Positions 1 to 13,500 of a stretch of DNA of 64,000 bases are shown piece by piece. Positions within the stretch are counted from its first letter, which is position 1, and each line of letters begins with the position of its first letter. The position numbers and the translations under genes were made by a program. Origin of the DNA: Sipunculus nudus (Eukaryota > Annelida > Sipuncula > Golfingiida > Sipunculidae); the NCBI GenBank assembly GCA_026874595.1, contig CM049311.1, positions 36,063,176 through 36,127,175 of the forward strand. Reading direction: 5' to 3'. The notes beneath the pieces were generated by a model. That model was not told the origin of the DNA. It searched no databases and saw only the letters and a list, made by a program, of their open reading frames with translations.

Positions 1-575
1 GAGGCTTGTTGATGTTTGATAGTCAAGGAAGGGGAGGCTTTTAGATGTTTGATAGTCAAGGAAGGGGAGGCTTGTCAATGTTAGATAGTCAAGGAAAAGG
101 AGGCTTGTAGATGTTAGATAGTCAAGGAAGGGGAGGCTTTTAGATGAATGATAGCCAAGGAAGGGGAGGCTTGTAGATGTTTGATAGTAGAGGAAGTGGA
201 GGCTTTTAGATGTTTGATAGTCAAGGAAGTAGAAGTTTTTAGATGTTTGATAGTAAAGGAAGGGCAGGCTTTTAGATGTTTGATAGTCAAGGAAGTGGAG
301 GCTTTTAGATGTTTGATAGAAAAGGAAGGGCAGGCTTTTAGATGTTTGATAGTCAAGGAAGTGGAGGCTTTTAGATGTTCGATAGTAAAGGAAGGGCAGG
401 TTTTTAGATGTTTGATAGTCGAGGAAGTGGAGGCTTTTAGATGTTTGACAGTCAAGGAAGGGGTGGCTTTTAGAAGATTGATAGTCAAGGAAGGGGAGGC
501 TTGTAGATGTTTGATAGTAAAGGAAGGGCAGGCTTTTAGATGTTTGATATTCAAGGAAGTGGAGGCTTTTAGATG

Positions 576-3500
576 TTTGATAGTCAAGGAAGGGGAGGCT
601 TTTAGATGATTGATAGTCAAGGAAGTGGAGGCTTTTAGATGTTTGAAAGTAAAGGAAGGGCAGGCTTTTAGATGTTTGATAGTCAAGGAAGTGGAGGTTT
701 TTAGATGTTTGATAGTAAAGGAAGGGCAGGCTTTTAGATGTTTGATAGTCAAGGAAGTGGAGGTTTTTAGATGTTTGATAGTAAAGGAAGGGCAGGTTTT
801 TAGATGTTTGATAGTCAAGGAAGGAGAGGCTTTTAGATGTTTGATAGTCAAGGAAGTGGAGGCTTTTAGATGTTTGATAGTCAAGGAAAGAGAGGCTTTT
901 AGATGTTTGATAGTCCAGGAAGTGAAGGCTTTTAGATGTTTGAGAGTCAAGGAAGGGGAGGCTTTAAGATGTTTGATAGTCAAGCAAGGGGACGCTAATA
1001 GAGGATATATAGCAAAGAAAGGGGAGGGTTATAGGTGTTTGATAGACAAGGAAGGGGAGGCTTATGGATGTTAGAGAGTCAAGGAAGGGGACGCTAATAG
1101 AGGATATATAGCAAAGAAAGGGGAGGGTTATAGGTATTTAATAGACAAGGAAGGGGAGGCTTATGGATGTTAGAGAGTCAAGGGAGTGGAGGCTTTTAGA
1201 TGCGTGATAGTCAAGGGAGTCGAGGCTTTTAGATGTTTGATAGTCAAGGAAGGGGAGGCTTTTAGATGATTGATAGTCAAGGAAGGGGAGGCTTTTAGAT
1301 GTTAGAGAGTCAAGGAAGGGGAGGCTTTTAGATGTTTGATAGTCAAGGAAGGGAAGGCTCATAGCTGTTAGATAGTCAAGGAAGGGGACGCTAATAGAGG
1401 ATATATAGCAAAGAAAGGGGAGGGTTATAGGTGTTTGATAGACAAGGAAGGGGAGGCTTATGGATGTTAGAGAGTCAAGGAAAGGGAGGCTTATAGATGT
1501 AAGATAGTCAAGGAAGGGGAGGCTTGTAGATGTGAGATAGTCCAGGAAGGGGAGGCTTTTAGATGTTTGATAGTCAAGGAAGGGGAGGCTTGTAGATGTT
1601 TGATAGTCAAGGAAGGGGAGGCTTTTAGATGTTTCATAGTCAAGGAATGGGAGGCTTTTAGACGTTAGAGAGTCAAGGAATGGGGGGGGGCTTTTAGATA
1701 TTTTATAGTCAAGGAAGGGGAGGCTTATAGATGTTAGATAGTCAAGTAAGGGGAGGCTTATAGATGTTAGATAGTCAAGGAAGGGGAGGCTTGTAGATGT
1801 AAGATAGTCAAGGAAGGGGAGGCTTTTAGATGTTTGATAGTCAAGGAAGGGGAGGCTTGTAGATGTTAGATAGTCCAGGAAGGGGAGGCTTTTAGATGTT
1901 TGATAGTCAAGGAAGGGGAGGCTTTTAGATGTTTGATCGTCAAGGAAGGGGAGGCTTATGAATGTTAGAGAGTCAAGGAAGGGGAGGCTTATAAATGTTA
2001 GAGAGTGAAGGAAGGGGAGGCTTATAGATGTTAGATAGTCAAGGAAGTGGAGGCTTTTAGATGCGTGATAGTCAAGGAAGGGGAGGCTTTTAGATGTTTG
2101 ATAGTCAAGGAAGGGAAGGCTCATAGCTGTTAGATAGTCAAGGAAGGGGACGCTATTAGAGGATATATAGCAAAGAAAGGGGAGGGTTATAGGTGTTTAA
2201 TAGACAAGGAAAGGGAGGCTTATGGATGTTAGAGAGTCAAGGAGGTGGAGGCTTTTAGATGCGTGATAGTCAAGGAAGTGGAGGCTTTTAGATGTTTGAT
2301 AGTCAAGGAAAGGGAGGCTTTTAGATGATTGATAGTCAAGGAAGGGGAGGCTTTTAGATGTTAGAGAGTCAAGGAAGGGGAGGCTTTAAGATGTTTGATA
2401 GTCAAGGAAGGGAAGGCTCATAGCTGTTAGATAGTCAAGGAAGGGGACGCTAATAGAGGATATATAGCAAAGAAAGGGGAGGGTTATAGGTGTTTGATAG
2501 ACAAGGAAGGGGAGGCTTATGGATGTTAGAGAGTCAAGGAAGGGGAGGCTTATAGATTTTTGATATTCTAGGAAGGGGAGGCTTGTAGATGTAAGAGAGT
2601 CATGGAAAGGTAGGCTTATAGATGTAAGATAGTCAAGGAAGGGGAGGCTTGTAGATGTAAGATAGTCAAGGAAGGGGAGGCTTATAGATGTTTGATAGTC
2701 AAGGAAGTGGAGGCTTTTAGATGTTTGATAGTCATGGAAGGGGAGGCTTTTAGATGTTTGATAGTCAAGGAAGGGGAGGCTTTTAGATGATTGATAGTCA
2801 AGGAAGTGGAGGCTTTTAGATGTTTGAAAGTAAAGGAAGGGCAGGCTTTTAGATGTTTGATAGTCAAGGAAGTGGAGGTTTTTAGATGTTTGATAGTAAA
2901 GGAAGGGCAGGCTTTTAGATGTTTGATAGTCAAGGAAGTGGAGGTTTTTAGATGTTTGATAGTAAAGGAAGGGCAGGTTTTTAGATGTTTGATAGTCAAG
3001 GAAGGAGAGGCTTTTAGATGTTTGATAGTCAAGGAAGTGGAGGCTTTTAGATGTTTGATAGTCAAGGAAAGAGAGGCTTTTAGATGTTTGATAGTCCAGG
3101 AAGTGAAGGCTTTTAGATGTTTGAGAGTCAAGGAAGGGGAGGCTTTAAGATGTTTGATAGTCAAGCAAGGGGACGCTAATAGAGGATATATAGCAAAGAA
3201 AGGGGAGGGTTATAGGTGTTTGATAGACAAGGAAGGGGAGGCTTATGGATGTTAGAGAGTCAAGGAAGGGGACGCTAATAGAGGATATATAGCAAAGAAA
3301 GGGGAGGGTTATAGGTATTTAATAGACAAGGAAGGGGAGGCTTATGGATGTTAGAGAGTCAAGGGAGTGGAGGCTTTTAGATGCGTGATAGTCAAGGGAG
3401 TCGAGGCTTTTAGATGTTTGATAGTCAAGGAAGGGGAGGCTTTTAGATGATTGATAGTCAAGGAAGGGGAGGCTTTTAGATGTTAGAGAGTCAAGGAAGG

Positions 3501-4927
3501 GGAGGCTTTTAGATGTTTGATAGTCAAGGAAGGGAAGGCTCATAGCTGTTAGATAGTCAAGGAAGGGGACGCTAATAGAGGATATATAGCAAAGAAAGGG
3601 GAGGGTTATAGGTGTTTGATAGACAAGGAAGGGGAGGCTTATGGATGTTAGAGAGTCAAGGAAAGGGAGGCTTATAGATGTAAGATAGTCAAGGAAGGGG
3701 AGGCTTGTAGATGTGAGATAGTCCAGGAAGGGGAGGCTTTTAGATGTTTGATAGTCAAGGAAGGGGAGGCTTGTAGATGTTTGATAGTCAAGGAAGGGGA
3801 GGCTTTTAGATGTTTCATAGTCAAGGAATGGGAGGCTTTTAGACGTTAGAGAGTCAAGGAATGGGGGGGGCTTTTAGATATTTTATAGTCAAGGAAGGGG
3901 AGGCTTATAGATGTTAGATAGTCAAGTAAGGGGAGGCTTATAGATGTTAGATAGTCAAGGAAGGGGAGGCTTGTAGATGTAAGATAGTCAAGGAAGGGGA
4001 GGCTTTTAGATGTTTGATAGTCAAGGAAGGGGAGGCTTGTAGATGTTAGATAGTCCAGGAAGGGGAGGCTTTTAGATGTTTGATAGTCAAGGAAGGGGAG
4101 GCTTTTAGATGTTTGATCGTCAAGGAAGGGGAGGCTTATGAATGTTAGAGAGTCAAGGAAGGGGAGGCTTATAAATGTTAGAGAGTGAAGGAAGGGGAGG
4201 CTTATAGATGTTAGATAGTCAAGGAAGTGGAGGCTTTTAGATGCGTGATAGTCAAGGAAGGGGAGGCTTTTAGATGTTTGATAGTCAAGGAAGGGAAGGC
4301 TCATAGCTGTTAGATAGTCAAGGAAGGGGACGCTATTAGAGGATATATAGCAAAGAAAGGGGAGGGTTATAGGTGTTTAATAGACAAGGAAAGGGAGGCT
4401 TATGGATGTTAGAGAGTCAAGGAGGTGGAGGCTTTTAGATGCGTGATAGTCAAGGAAGTGGAGGCTTTTAGATGTTTGATAGTCAAGGAAAGGGAGGCTT
4501 TTAGATGATTGATAGTCAAGGAAGGGGAGGCTTTTAGATGTTAGAGAGTCAAGGAAGGGGAGGCTTTAAGATGTTTGATAGTCAAGGAAGGGAAGGCTCA
4601 TAGCTGTTAGATAGTCAAGGAAGGGGACGCTAATAGAGGATATATAGCAAAGAAAGGGGAGGGTTATAGGTGTTTGATAGACAAGGAAGGGGAGGCTTAT
4701 GGATGTTAGAGAGTCAAGGAAGGGGAGGCTTATAGATTTTTGATATTCTAGGAAGGGGAGGCTTGTAGATGTAAGAGAGTCATGGAAAGGTAGGCTTATA
4801 GATGTAAGATAGTCAAGGAAGGGGAGGCTTGTAGATGTAAGATAGTCAAGGAAGGGGAGGCTTATAGATGTTTGATAGTCAAGGAAGTGGAGGCTTTTAG
4901 ATGTTTGATAGTCATGGAAGGGGAGGC
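576..4927. repeat. Two adjacent 2,181-bp higher-order blocks of the satellite
   Basis: Bases 576-2756 recur at 2757-4927 with an offset of 2,181, keeping the order of dozens of variant units. Landmarks that repeat at this offset include the unit beginning GATTGATAGTC (608 and 2789) and the divergent unit GACGCTAATAGAGG (991 and 3172; 1090 and 3271). One visible difference is a G-run of nine at 1682-1690 against eight in the second copy, after which the offset becomes 2,180. The near identity indicates a recent tandem duplication of a block of about 66 units. Confidence 0.9.
991..1120. repeat. Divergent marker unit GACGCTAATAGAGGATATATAG (first cluster)
   Basis: A distinct pair of variant units interrupts the consensus. 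One holds GACGCTAATAGAGG followed by ATATATAGCAAAGAAAGG and the next holds GGGTTATAGGTGTTTGATAG. It occurs at about 991, 1090, 1387, 2148, 2446, 3172, 3271, 3568, 4328, 4626, 6144, 6405, 8546, 8807, 10,854 and 20,771. It is absent from the type-B core (about 11,000-20,700). It marks block boundaries and shows which blocks are copies of each other. Confidence 0.85.
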
Positions 4928-5213
4928 TTGTAGATGTTTGATAGTCAAGGAAGGGGAGGCTTTTAGATGTTTGATGGTCAAGGAAGTGGAGGCTTATAGA
5001 TGTTAGAGAGTCAAAGAAGGGGAGGCTTTTAGACGTTAGATAATCAAGGAATGGGAGGCTTATACATGTTAGAGAGTCAAGGAAGGGGAGGCTTTTAGAT
5101 GTTTGATAGTCAAGGAAGTGGAGGCTTTTAGATGTTAGATAGTCAAAGAAGGGGAGGCTTTTATATGTTTGATAGTCAAGGAAGGGGAGGCTTATAGATG
5201 TTAGAGAGTCAAG

Positions 5214-6233
5214 GAAGGGGAGGCGTTTAGATGTTTGATAGTCAAGGAAAAGGAGGCTTGTAGATGTTAGATAGTCAAGGAAGGGGAGGCTTTTAGATGA
5301 ATGATAGCCAAGGAAGGGGAGGCTTGTAGATGTTTGATAGTAGAGGAAGTGGAGGCTTTTAGATGTTTGATAGTCAAGGAAGTAGAAGTTTTTAGATGTT
5401 TGATAGTAAAGGAAGGGCAGGCTTTTAGATGTTTGATAGTCAAGGAAGTGGAGGCTTTTAGATGTTTGATAGTAAAGGAAGGGCAGGCTTTTAGATGTTT
5501 GATAGTCAAGGAAGTGGAGGCTTTTAGATGTTCGATAGTAAAGGAAGGGCAGGTTTTTAGATGTTTGATAGTCGAGGAAGTGGAGGCTTTTAGATGTTTG
5601 ACAGTCAAGGAAGGGGTGGCTTTTAGAAGATTGATAGTCAAGGAAGGGGAGGCTTGTAGATGTTTGATAGTAAAGGAAGGGCAGGCTTTTAGATGTTTGA
5701 TATTCAAGGAAGTGGAGGCTTTTAGATGTTTGATAGTCAAGGAAGGGGAGGCTTTTAGATGATTGATAGTCAAGGAAGTGGAGGCTTTTAGATGTTTGAA
5801 AGTAAAGGAAGGGCAGGCTTTTAGATGTTTGATAGTCAAGGAAGTGGAGGTTTTTAGATGTTTGATAGTAAAGGAAGGGCAGGCTTTTAGATGTTTGATA
5901 GTCAAGGAAGTGGAGGTTTTTAGATGTTTGATAGTAAAGGAAGGGCAGGTTTTTAGATGTTTGATAGTCAAGGAAGGAGAGGCTTTTAGATGTTTGATAG
6001 TCAAGGAAGTGGAGGCTTTTAGATGTTTGATAGTCAAGGAAAGAGAGGCTTTTAGATGTTTGATAGTCCAGGAAGTGAAGGCTTTTAGATGTTTGAGAGT
6101 CAAGGAAGGGGAGGCTTTAAGATGTTTGATAGTCAAGCAAGGGGACGCTAATAGAGGATATATAGCAAAGAAAGGGGAGGGTTATAGGTGTTTGATAGAC
6201 AAGGAAGGGGAGGCTTATGGATGTTAGAGAGTC
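5214..6233. repeat. Third partial copy of the left satellite block
   Basis: Bases about 61-1080 recur here at an offset of 5,153. They include the type-A stretch in which GTCAAGGAAGTGGAGG and GTAAAGGAAGGGCAGG units alternate, making a 66-bp dimer periodicity. The match ends near 6,233, where this copy continues with AGGCTTATAGATATTTG while the first copy continues with the GACGCTAATAGAGG unit. The breakpoint inside a unit suggests unequal exchange between blocks. Confidence 0.85.
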
Positions 6234-9200
6234 AAGGAAGGGGAGGCTTATAGATATTTGATATTCTAGGAAGGGGAGGCTTATAGATGTAAGATAGTCA
6301 AGGAAGGGAAGGCTTGTAGATGTTAGATAGTCAAGGAAGGGGAGGCTTATGGATGTTAGAGAGACAAGGAAGAAGTGGCTTATAGGTGTTAAGTCAAGGA
6401 AGGGGACGCTAATAGAGGATATATAGTCCAGAAAGGGGAGGGTTATAGGTGTTTGATAGACAAGGAAAGGGACGCTTATGGATGTAAGAGAGTCAAGGAA
6501 GGAGAAGCTTATAGATATTTAATTCTCTAGGAAGGGAAGGCTTATAGATGTAAGATAGTCAAGAAAGGGGAGGCTTATAGATGTTAGAGGGTCAAGAAAG
6601 GGGAGGCTTATGGATGTAAGAGAGTGAAGTAAGGGGAAGCTTACAGATGTTAGAGAGTCAAGGAAGGGGAGGCTTGTAGATGTTAGATAATCATGAAGGG
6701 GAGGCTTATAGATGTTTGATAGTCAAGCAAGGGGAGGCTTATGGATGTTTTATATTCAAGGAAGGGGAGGTTTATAGATGTTAGACAGTCAACAAAGGGG
6801 AGGTTTGTAGATGTTAGATAGTCAAGGAAGGGGAGGCTTAGAGATGTTAGAGAATCATGAAGGGGAGCACTAAAGATGATAGATCGTCAAGGAAGGGGAG
6901 GCTTATAGATATTTGATATTCTAGGAAGGGGAGGCTTATAGATGTAAGATAGTCAAGGAAGGGAAGGCTTGTAAATGTTAGATAGTCAAGGAAGGGGAGG
7001 CTTCTAGATGTAAGATAATCATGAAGGGGAGGCTTTTTGGATGTTTGATAGTCAAGGAAGGGGAGGCTTGTAGATGTTAGATAGTCAGGGAAGGGGAGGC
7101 TTATAGATGTTAGAGAGTCAAGGAAGGGGAGGCTCATACATGTTAGATAATCATGAAGGGGAGCCTTATATATGTTAGATAGTAAAGGAAGGGGAGGCTT
7201 ATAGATGTTAGATAATCATAAAGGGGAGGCCTATATATGTTTGAGAGTCAAGGAAGGGGAGGCTTATAGATGTTAGATAGTCAAGGAAGGGGAGGCTTGT
7301 AGATGTAAGATAGTCAAGGAAGGGGAGGCTTGTAGATGTTAGATAGTTAAGGAAGGGGAGGCTTGTAGATGTTAGAGAGTCCAGGAAGGGATGGCTTTTA
7401 GATGTTTGATAGTCAAGGAAGGGGAGACTTATAGATGTTAGAGAGTCAAGGAAGGGGAGGCTTGTAGATGTTAGATAGTCAAGGAAGGGAAGGCTTGTAG
7501 ATGTTAGAGAGTCAAGGAAGGGGAGGCTTGTAGATATTAGAGAGTAAAGGAAGGGGAGGCTTATAGATGTTAGAGAGTCAAGGAAGTGGAGGCTTATAGA
7601 TGTTTGATAGTCAAGGAAGGGGAGGCTTATAGATGTTTGATAGTCAAGGAAGGGGAGGCTTATTGATGTTAGAGAGTCAAGGAATGGGAGGCTTGCAGAT
7701 GTAAGATAGTCAAGGAAGTGGAGGTTTGTAGATGTTAGAGAGTCAAGGAACGGGTGGCTTGTAGATGTTAGAGAGTCAAGGACGGGGAAGCTTGTAGATG
7801 TTAGGGAGTCAAGGAAGGGGAGGCTTGTAGATGTTAGAGAGTCAAGGAAGAAGAGGCTTACAGATGTTTGATAGTCAAGGAATGGGAGGCTTATAGATGT
7901 TAGAGAGTCAAGGAAGGGGAGACTTGTAGATGTTAGAGAGTCAAGGAAGGGGAGGCTTGTAGATGTTAGAGAGTCAAGGAAGGGGAGGCTTGTAGATGTT
8001 AGAGAGTCAAGGAAGGGGAGGCTTGTAGAAGTTAGAGAGTCAAGGAAGAAGAGGCTTATAGATGGTAGATAGTCAAGGAAGGGGAGGCTTTAAGATGTTT
8101 GATAGTCAAGGAAGGGGAGGCTTGTAGATGTTAGAGAGTCAAGGAAGGGGAGGCTTTTAGATGATTGATAGTCAAGGAAGTGGAGGCTTTTAGATGTTTG
8201 AAAGTAAAGGAAGGGCAGGCTTTTAGATGTTTGATAGTCAAGGAAGTGGAGGTTTTTAGATGTTTGATAGTAAAGGAAGGGCAGGCTTTTAGATGTTTGA
8301 TAGTCAAGGAAGTGGAGGTTTTTAGATGTTTTATAGTCAAGGAAGGGCAGGTTTTTAGATGTTTGATAGTCAAGGAAGGAGAGGCTTTTAGATGTTTGAT
8401 AGTCAAGGAAGTGGAGGCTTTTAGATGTTTGATAGTCAAGGAAAGAGAGGCTTTTAGATGTTTGATAGTCCAGGAAGTGAAGGCTTTTAGATGTTTGAGA
8501 GTCAAGGAAGGGGAGGCTTTAAGATGTTTGATAGTCAAGCAAGGGGACGCTAATAGAGGATATATAGCAAAGAAAGGGGAGGGTTATAGGTGTTTGATAG
8601 ACAAGGAAGGGGAGGCTTATGGATGTTAGAGAGTCAAGGAAGGGGAGGCTTATAGATATTTGATATTCTAGGAAGGGGAGGCTTATAGATGTAAGATAGT
8701 CAAGGAAGGGAAGGCTTGTAGATGTTAGATAGTCAAGGAAGGGGAGGCTTATGGATGTTAGAGAGACAAGGAAGAAGTGGCTTATAGGTGTTAAGTCAAG
8801 GAAGGGGACGCTAATAGAGGATATATAGTCCAGAAAGGGGAGGGTTATAGGTGTTTGATAGACAAGGAAAGGGACGCTTATGGATGTAAGAGAGTCAAGG
8901 AAGGAGAAGCTTATAGATATTTAATTCTCTAGGAAGGGGAGGCTTATAGATGTAAGATAGTCAAGAAAGGGGAGGCTTATAGATGTTAGAGAGTCAAGAA
9001 AGGGGAGGCTTATGGATGTAAGAGAGTGAAGTAAGGGGAAGCTTACAGATGTTAGAGAGTCAAGGAAGGGGAGGCTTGTAGATGTTAGATAATCATGAAG
9101 GGGAGGCTTATAGATGTTTGATAGTCAAGCAAGGGGAGGCTTATGGATGTTTTATATTCAAGGAAGGGGAGGTTTATAGATGTTAGACAGTCAACAAAGG

Positions 9201-10544
9201 GGAGGTTTGTAGATGTTAGATAGTCAAGGAAGGGGAGGCTTAGAGATGTTAGAGAATCATGAAGGGGAGCACTAAAGATGATAGATCGTCAAGGAAGGGG
9301 AGGCTTATAGATATTTGATATTCTAGGAAGGGGAGGCTTATAGATGTAAGATAGTCAAGGAAGGGAAGGCTTGTAGACGTTAGATAGTCAAGGAAGGGGA
9401 GGCTTCTAGATGTTAGATAATCATGAAGGGGAGGCTTTTTAGATGTTTGATAGTCAAGGAAGGGGAGGCTTGTAGATGTTAGATAGTCAGGGAAGGGGAG
9501 GCTTATAGATGTTAGAGAGTCAAGGAAGGGGAGGCTCATAGATGTTAGATAATCATGAAGGGGAGGCTTATATATGTTAGATAGTAAAGGAAGGGGAGGC
9601 TTATAGATGTTAGATAATCATGAAGGGGAGGCCTATATATGTTTGAGAGTCAAGGAAGGGGAGGCTTATAGATGTTAGATAGTCAAGGAAGGGGAGGCTT
9701 GTAGATGTAAGATAGTCAAGGAAGGGGAGGCTTGTAGATGTTAGATAGTTAAGGAAGGGGAGGCTTGTAGATGTTAGAGAGTCCAGGAAGGGATGGCTTT
9801 TAGATGTTTGATAGTCAAGGAAGGGGAGACTTATAGATGTTAGAGAGTCAAGGAAGGGGAGGCTTGTAGATGTTAGATAGTCAAGGAAGGGAAGGCTTGT
9901 AGATGTTAGAGAGTCAAGGAAGGGGAGGCTTGTAGATATTAGAGAGTAAAGGAAGGGGAGGCTTATAGATGTTAGAGAGTCAAGGAAGTGGAGGCTTATA
10001 GATGTTTGATAGTCAAGGAAGGGGAGGCTGATAGATGTTTGATAGTCAAGGAAGGGGAGGCTTATTGATATTAGAGAGTCAAGGAATGGGAGGCTTGCAG
10101 ATGTAAGATAGTCAAGGAAGTGGAGGTTTGTAGATGTTAGAGAGTCAAGGAACGGGTGGCTTGTAGATGTTAGAGAGTCAAGGACGGGGAAGCTTGTAGA
10201 TGTTAGGGAGTCAAGGAAGGGGAGGCTTGTAGATGTTAGAGAGTCAAGGAAGAAGAGGCTTACAGATGTTTGATAGTCAAGGAATGGGAGGCTTATAGAT
10301 GTTAGAGAGTCAAGGAAGGGGAGACTTGTAGATGTTAGAGAGTCAAGGAAGGGGAGGCTTGTAGATGTTAGAGAGTCAAGGAAGGGGAGGCTTGTAGATG
10401 TTAGAGAGTCAAGGAAGGGGAGGCTTGTAGAAGTTAGAGAGTCAAGGAAGAAGAGGCTTATAGATGGTAGATAGTCAAGGAAGGGGAGGCTTTAAGATGT
10501 TTGATAGTCAAGGAAGGGGAGGCTTGTAGATGTTAGAGAGTCAA
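5741..10544. repeat. Two adjacent 2,402-bp higher-order blocks of the satellite
   Basis: Bases 5741-8142 recur at 8143-10544 with an offset of 2,402. Shared landmarks include GATTGATAGTC (5761 and 8163), the GACGCTAATAGAGG unit (6144 and 8546), the unit GGGGAGCACTAAAGATGATAG (about 6,864 and 9,266) and the run of type-B units at the end. Only scattered substitutions separate the copies, such as TTTGATAGTAAAGG against TTTTATAGTCAAGG near 5,930 and 8,330. This is a second, independent block duplication next to the first. Confidence 0.9.
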
Positions 10545-13500
10545 GGAAGGGGAGGCTTGTAGATGTAAGATAGACACGGAAGGGGAGGCTTGTAGATGTT
10601 TGATAGTCAAGGAAGGTCAGACTTTTAGATGTTAGATAGTCAATGAAGTGGAGGCTTTTAGATGTTTGATAGTCAAGGAAGGGGGGGGGGGGCTTTTAGA
10701 TGTTTGATAGTCAAGGAAAGGGAGGCTTTTAGATGTTTGATAGTAAAGGAAGGGGAGGCTTATAGATGTTAGAGAGTCAAGATAGGGGAGGCTTGTAGAT
10801 GTTAGAGAGTCAAGGAAGAAGAGGCTTGTAGATGTTCGGGAGTCAAGGAAGGGGACGATAATAGAGGATATATAGTCCAGAAAGGGGAGGGTTATAAGTG
10901 TTTGATAGACAAGGAAGGGGACGCTTATGGATGTAAGAGAGTCAAGGATGGGGAAGCTTATAGATATTTGATTCTCTAGGAAGGGGAGGCTTATAGATGT
11001 AAGATAGTCAAGAAAGGGGGGGTTTATAGATGTTAGAGAGTCAAGGAAGGGGAGGCTTATGGATGTAAGAGAGTGAAAGAAGTGGAGGCTTACAGATGTT
11101 AGAGAGTCAAGGAAGGGGAGGCTTGTAGATGTTAGATAATCATGAAGGGGAGGCTTATAGATGTTTGATAGTCAAGCAAGGGGAGGCTTATGGATGTTTT
11201 ATATTCAAGGAAGGGGAGGTTTATAGATGTTAGACAGTCAACAAAGGGGAGGTTTGTAGATGTTAGATAGTCAAGGAAGGGGAGGCTTAGAGATGTTAGA
11301 GAATCATGAAGGGGAGCCCTAAAGATGATAGATAGTCAAGGAAGGGGAAGCTTATAGATATTTGATATTCTAGGAAGGGGAGGCTTATAGATGTAAGACA
11401 GTCAAGGAAGGGAAGGCTTGTAGATGTTAGATAGTCAAGGAAGGGGAGGCTTGTAGATGTTAGAGAGTCAAGGAAGGGGAGGCTTGTAGATGTTAGAGAG
11501 TAAAGGAAGGGGAGGCTTATAGATGTTAGAGAGTCAAGGAAGTGGAGGCTTATAGATGTTTGATAGTCAAGGAAGGGGAGGCTTATAGATGTTTGATAGT
11601 CAAGGAAGGGGAGGCTTATTGATGTTAGAGAGTCAAGGAATGGGAGGCTTTCAGATGTTAGATAGTCAAGGCAGTGGAGGTTTGTAGATGTTAGAGAGTC
11701 AAGGAAGGGGAGGCTTGTAGATGTTAGAGAGTCAAGGACAGGGAAGCTTGTAGATGTTACAGAGTCAAGGAAGGGGAGGCTTGTAAATGTTAGATAGTCA
11801 AGGAAGAAGAGGCTTGCAGATGTTTGATAGTCAAGGAAGGGGAGGCTTATAGATGTTAGAGAGTCAAGGAAGGGGAGACTTGTAGATGTTAGAGAGTAAA
11901 GGAAGGGGAGGCTTGTAGATGTTAGAGAGTCAAGGAAGGGGAGGCTTGTAGATGTTAGAGAGTCAAGGAAGGGGAGGCTTGTAGATGTTAGAGAGTCAAG
12001 GAAGGGGAGGCTTGTAGATGTTAGAGAGTCAAGGAAGGGGAGGCTTGTAGATGTTGGAGAGTAAAGGAAGGGGAGGCTTATAGATGTAAGAGAGTCAAGG
12101 AAGTGGAGGCTTATAGATGTTTGATAGTCAAGGAAGGGGAGACTTATAGATGTTTGATAGTCAAGGAAGGGGAGGCTTATTGATGTTAAAGAGTCAAGGA
12201 ATGGGAGGCTTGCAGATGTTAGATAGTCAAGGAAGTGGAGGTTTGTAGATGTTAGAGAGTCAAGGAAGGGTAGGCTTGTAGATGTTAGAGAGTCAAGGAC
12301 GGGGAAGCTTGTAGATGTTAGAGAGTCAAGGAAGGGGAGGCTTGTAGATGTTAGAGAGTCAAGGTAGAAGAGGCTTACAGATGTTTGATAGTCAAGGAAG
12401 GGGAGGCTTATAGATGTTAGAGAGTCAAGGAAGGGGAGACTTGTAGATGTTAGAGAGTCAAGGAAGGGGAGGCTTGTAGATGTTAGAGAGTCAAGGAAGG
12501 GGAGGCTTGTAGATGTTAGAGAGTCAAAGAAGGGGAGGCTTGTAGATGTTAGAGAGTCAAGGAAGGGGAGGCTTGTAGATGTTAGAGAGTCAAGGAAGGG
12601 GAGGCTTATAGATGTTAGAGAGTCAAGGAAGTGGAGGCTTATAGATGTTAGAGAGTCAAGGAAGTGGAGGCTTATAGATGTTTGATAGTCAAGGAAGGGG
12701 AGGCTTATAGATGTTTGATAGTCAAGGAAGGGGAGGCTTATTGATGTTAGAGAGTCAAGGAATGGGAGGCTTGCAGATGTTAGATAGTCAAGGCAGTGGA
12801 GGTTTGTAGATGTTAGAGAGTCAAGGAAGGGGAGGCTTGTAGATGTTAGAGAGTCAAGGACGGGGAAGCTTGTAGATATTAGAGAGTCAAGGAAGGGGAG
12901 GCTTGTAGATGTTAGAGAGTCAAGGAAGAAGAGGCTTACAGATGTTTGATAGTCAAGGAAGGGGAGGCTTATAGATGTTAGAGAGTCAAGGAAGGGGAGA
13001 CTTGTAGATGTTAGAGAGTCAAGGAAGGGGACGCTTGTTGATGTTAGAGAGTCAAGGAAGGGGAGGCTTGTAGATGTTAGAGAGTCAAGGAAGGGGAGGC
13101 TTGTAGATGTTAGAGAGTCAAGGAAGGGGAGGCTTGTAGATGTTAGAGAGTCAAGGAAGGGGAGGCTTGTAGATGTTGGAGAGTAAAGGAAGGGGAGGCT
13201 TATAGATGTTAGAGAGTCAAGGAAGTGGAGGCTTATAGATGTTTGATAGTCAAGGAAGGGGAGCCTTATAGATGTTTGATAGTCAAGGAAGGGGAGGCTT
13301 ATTGATGTTAGAGAGTCAAGGAATGGGAGGCTTGCAGATGTTAGATAGTCAAGGAAGTGGAGGTTTGTAGATGTTAGAGAGTCAAGGAAGGGTAGGCTTG
13401 TAGATGTTAGAGAGTCAAGGACGGGGAAGCTTGTAGATGTTAGAGAGTCAAGGAAGGGGAGGCTTGTAGATGTTAGAGAGTCAAGGTAGAAGAGGCTTAC

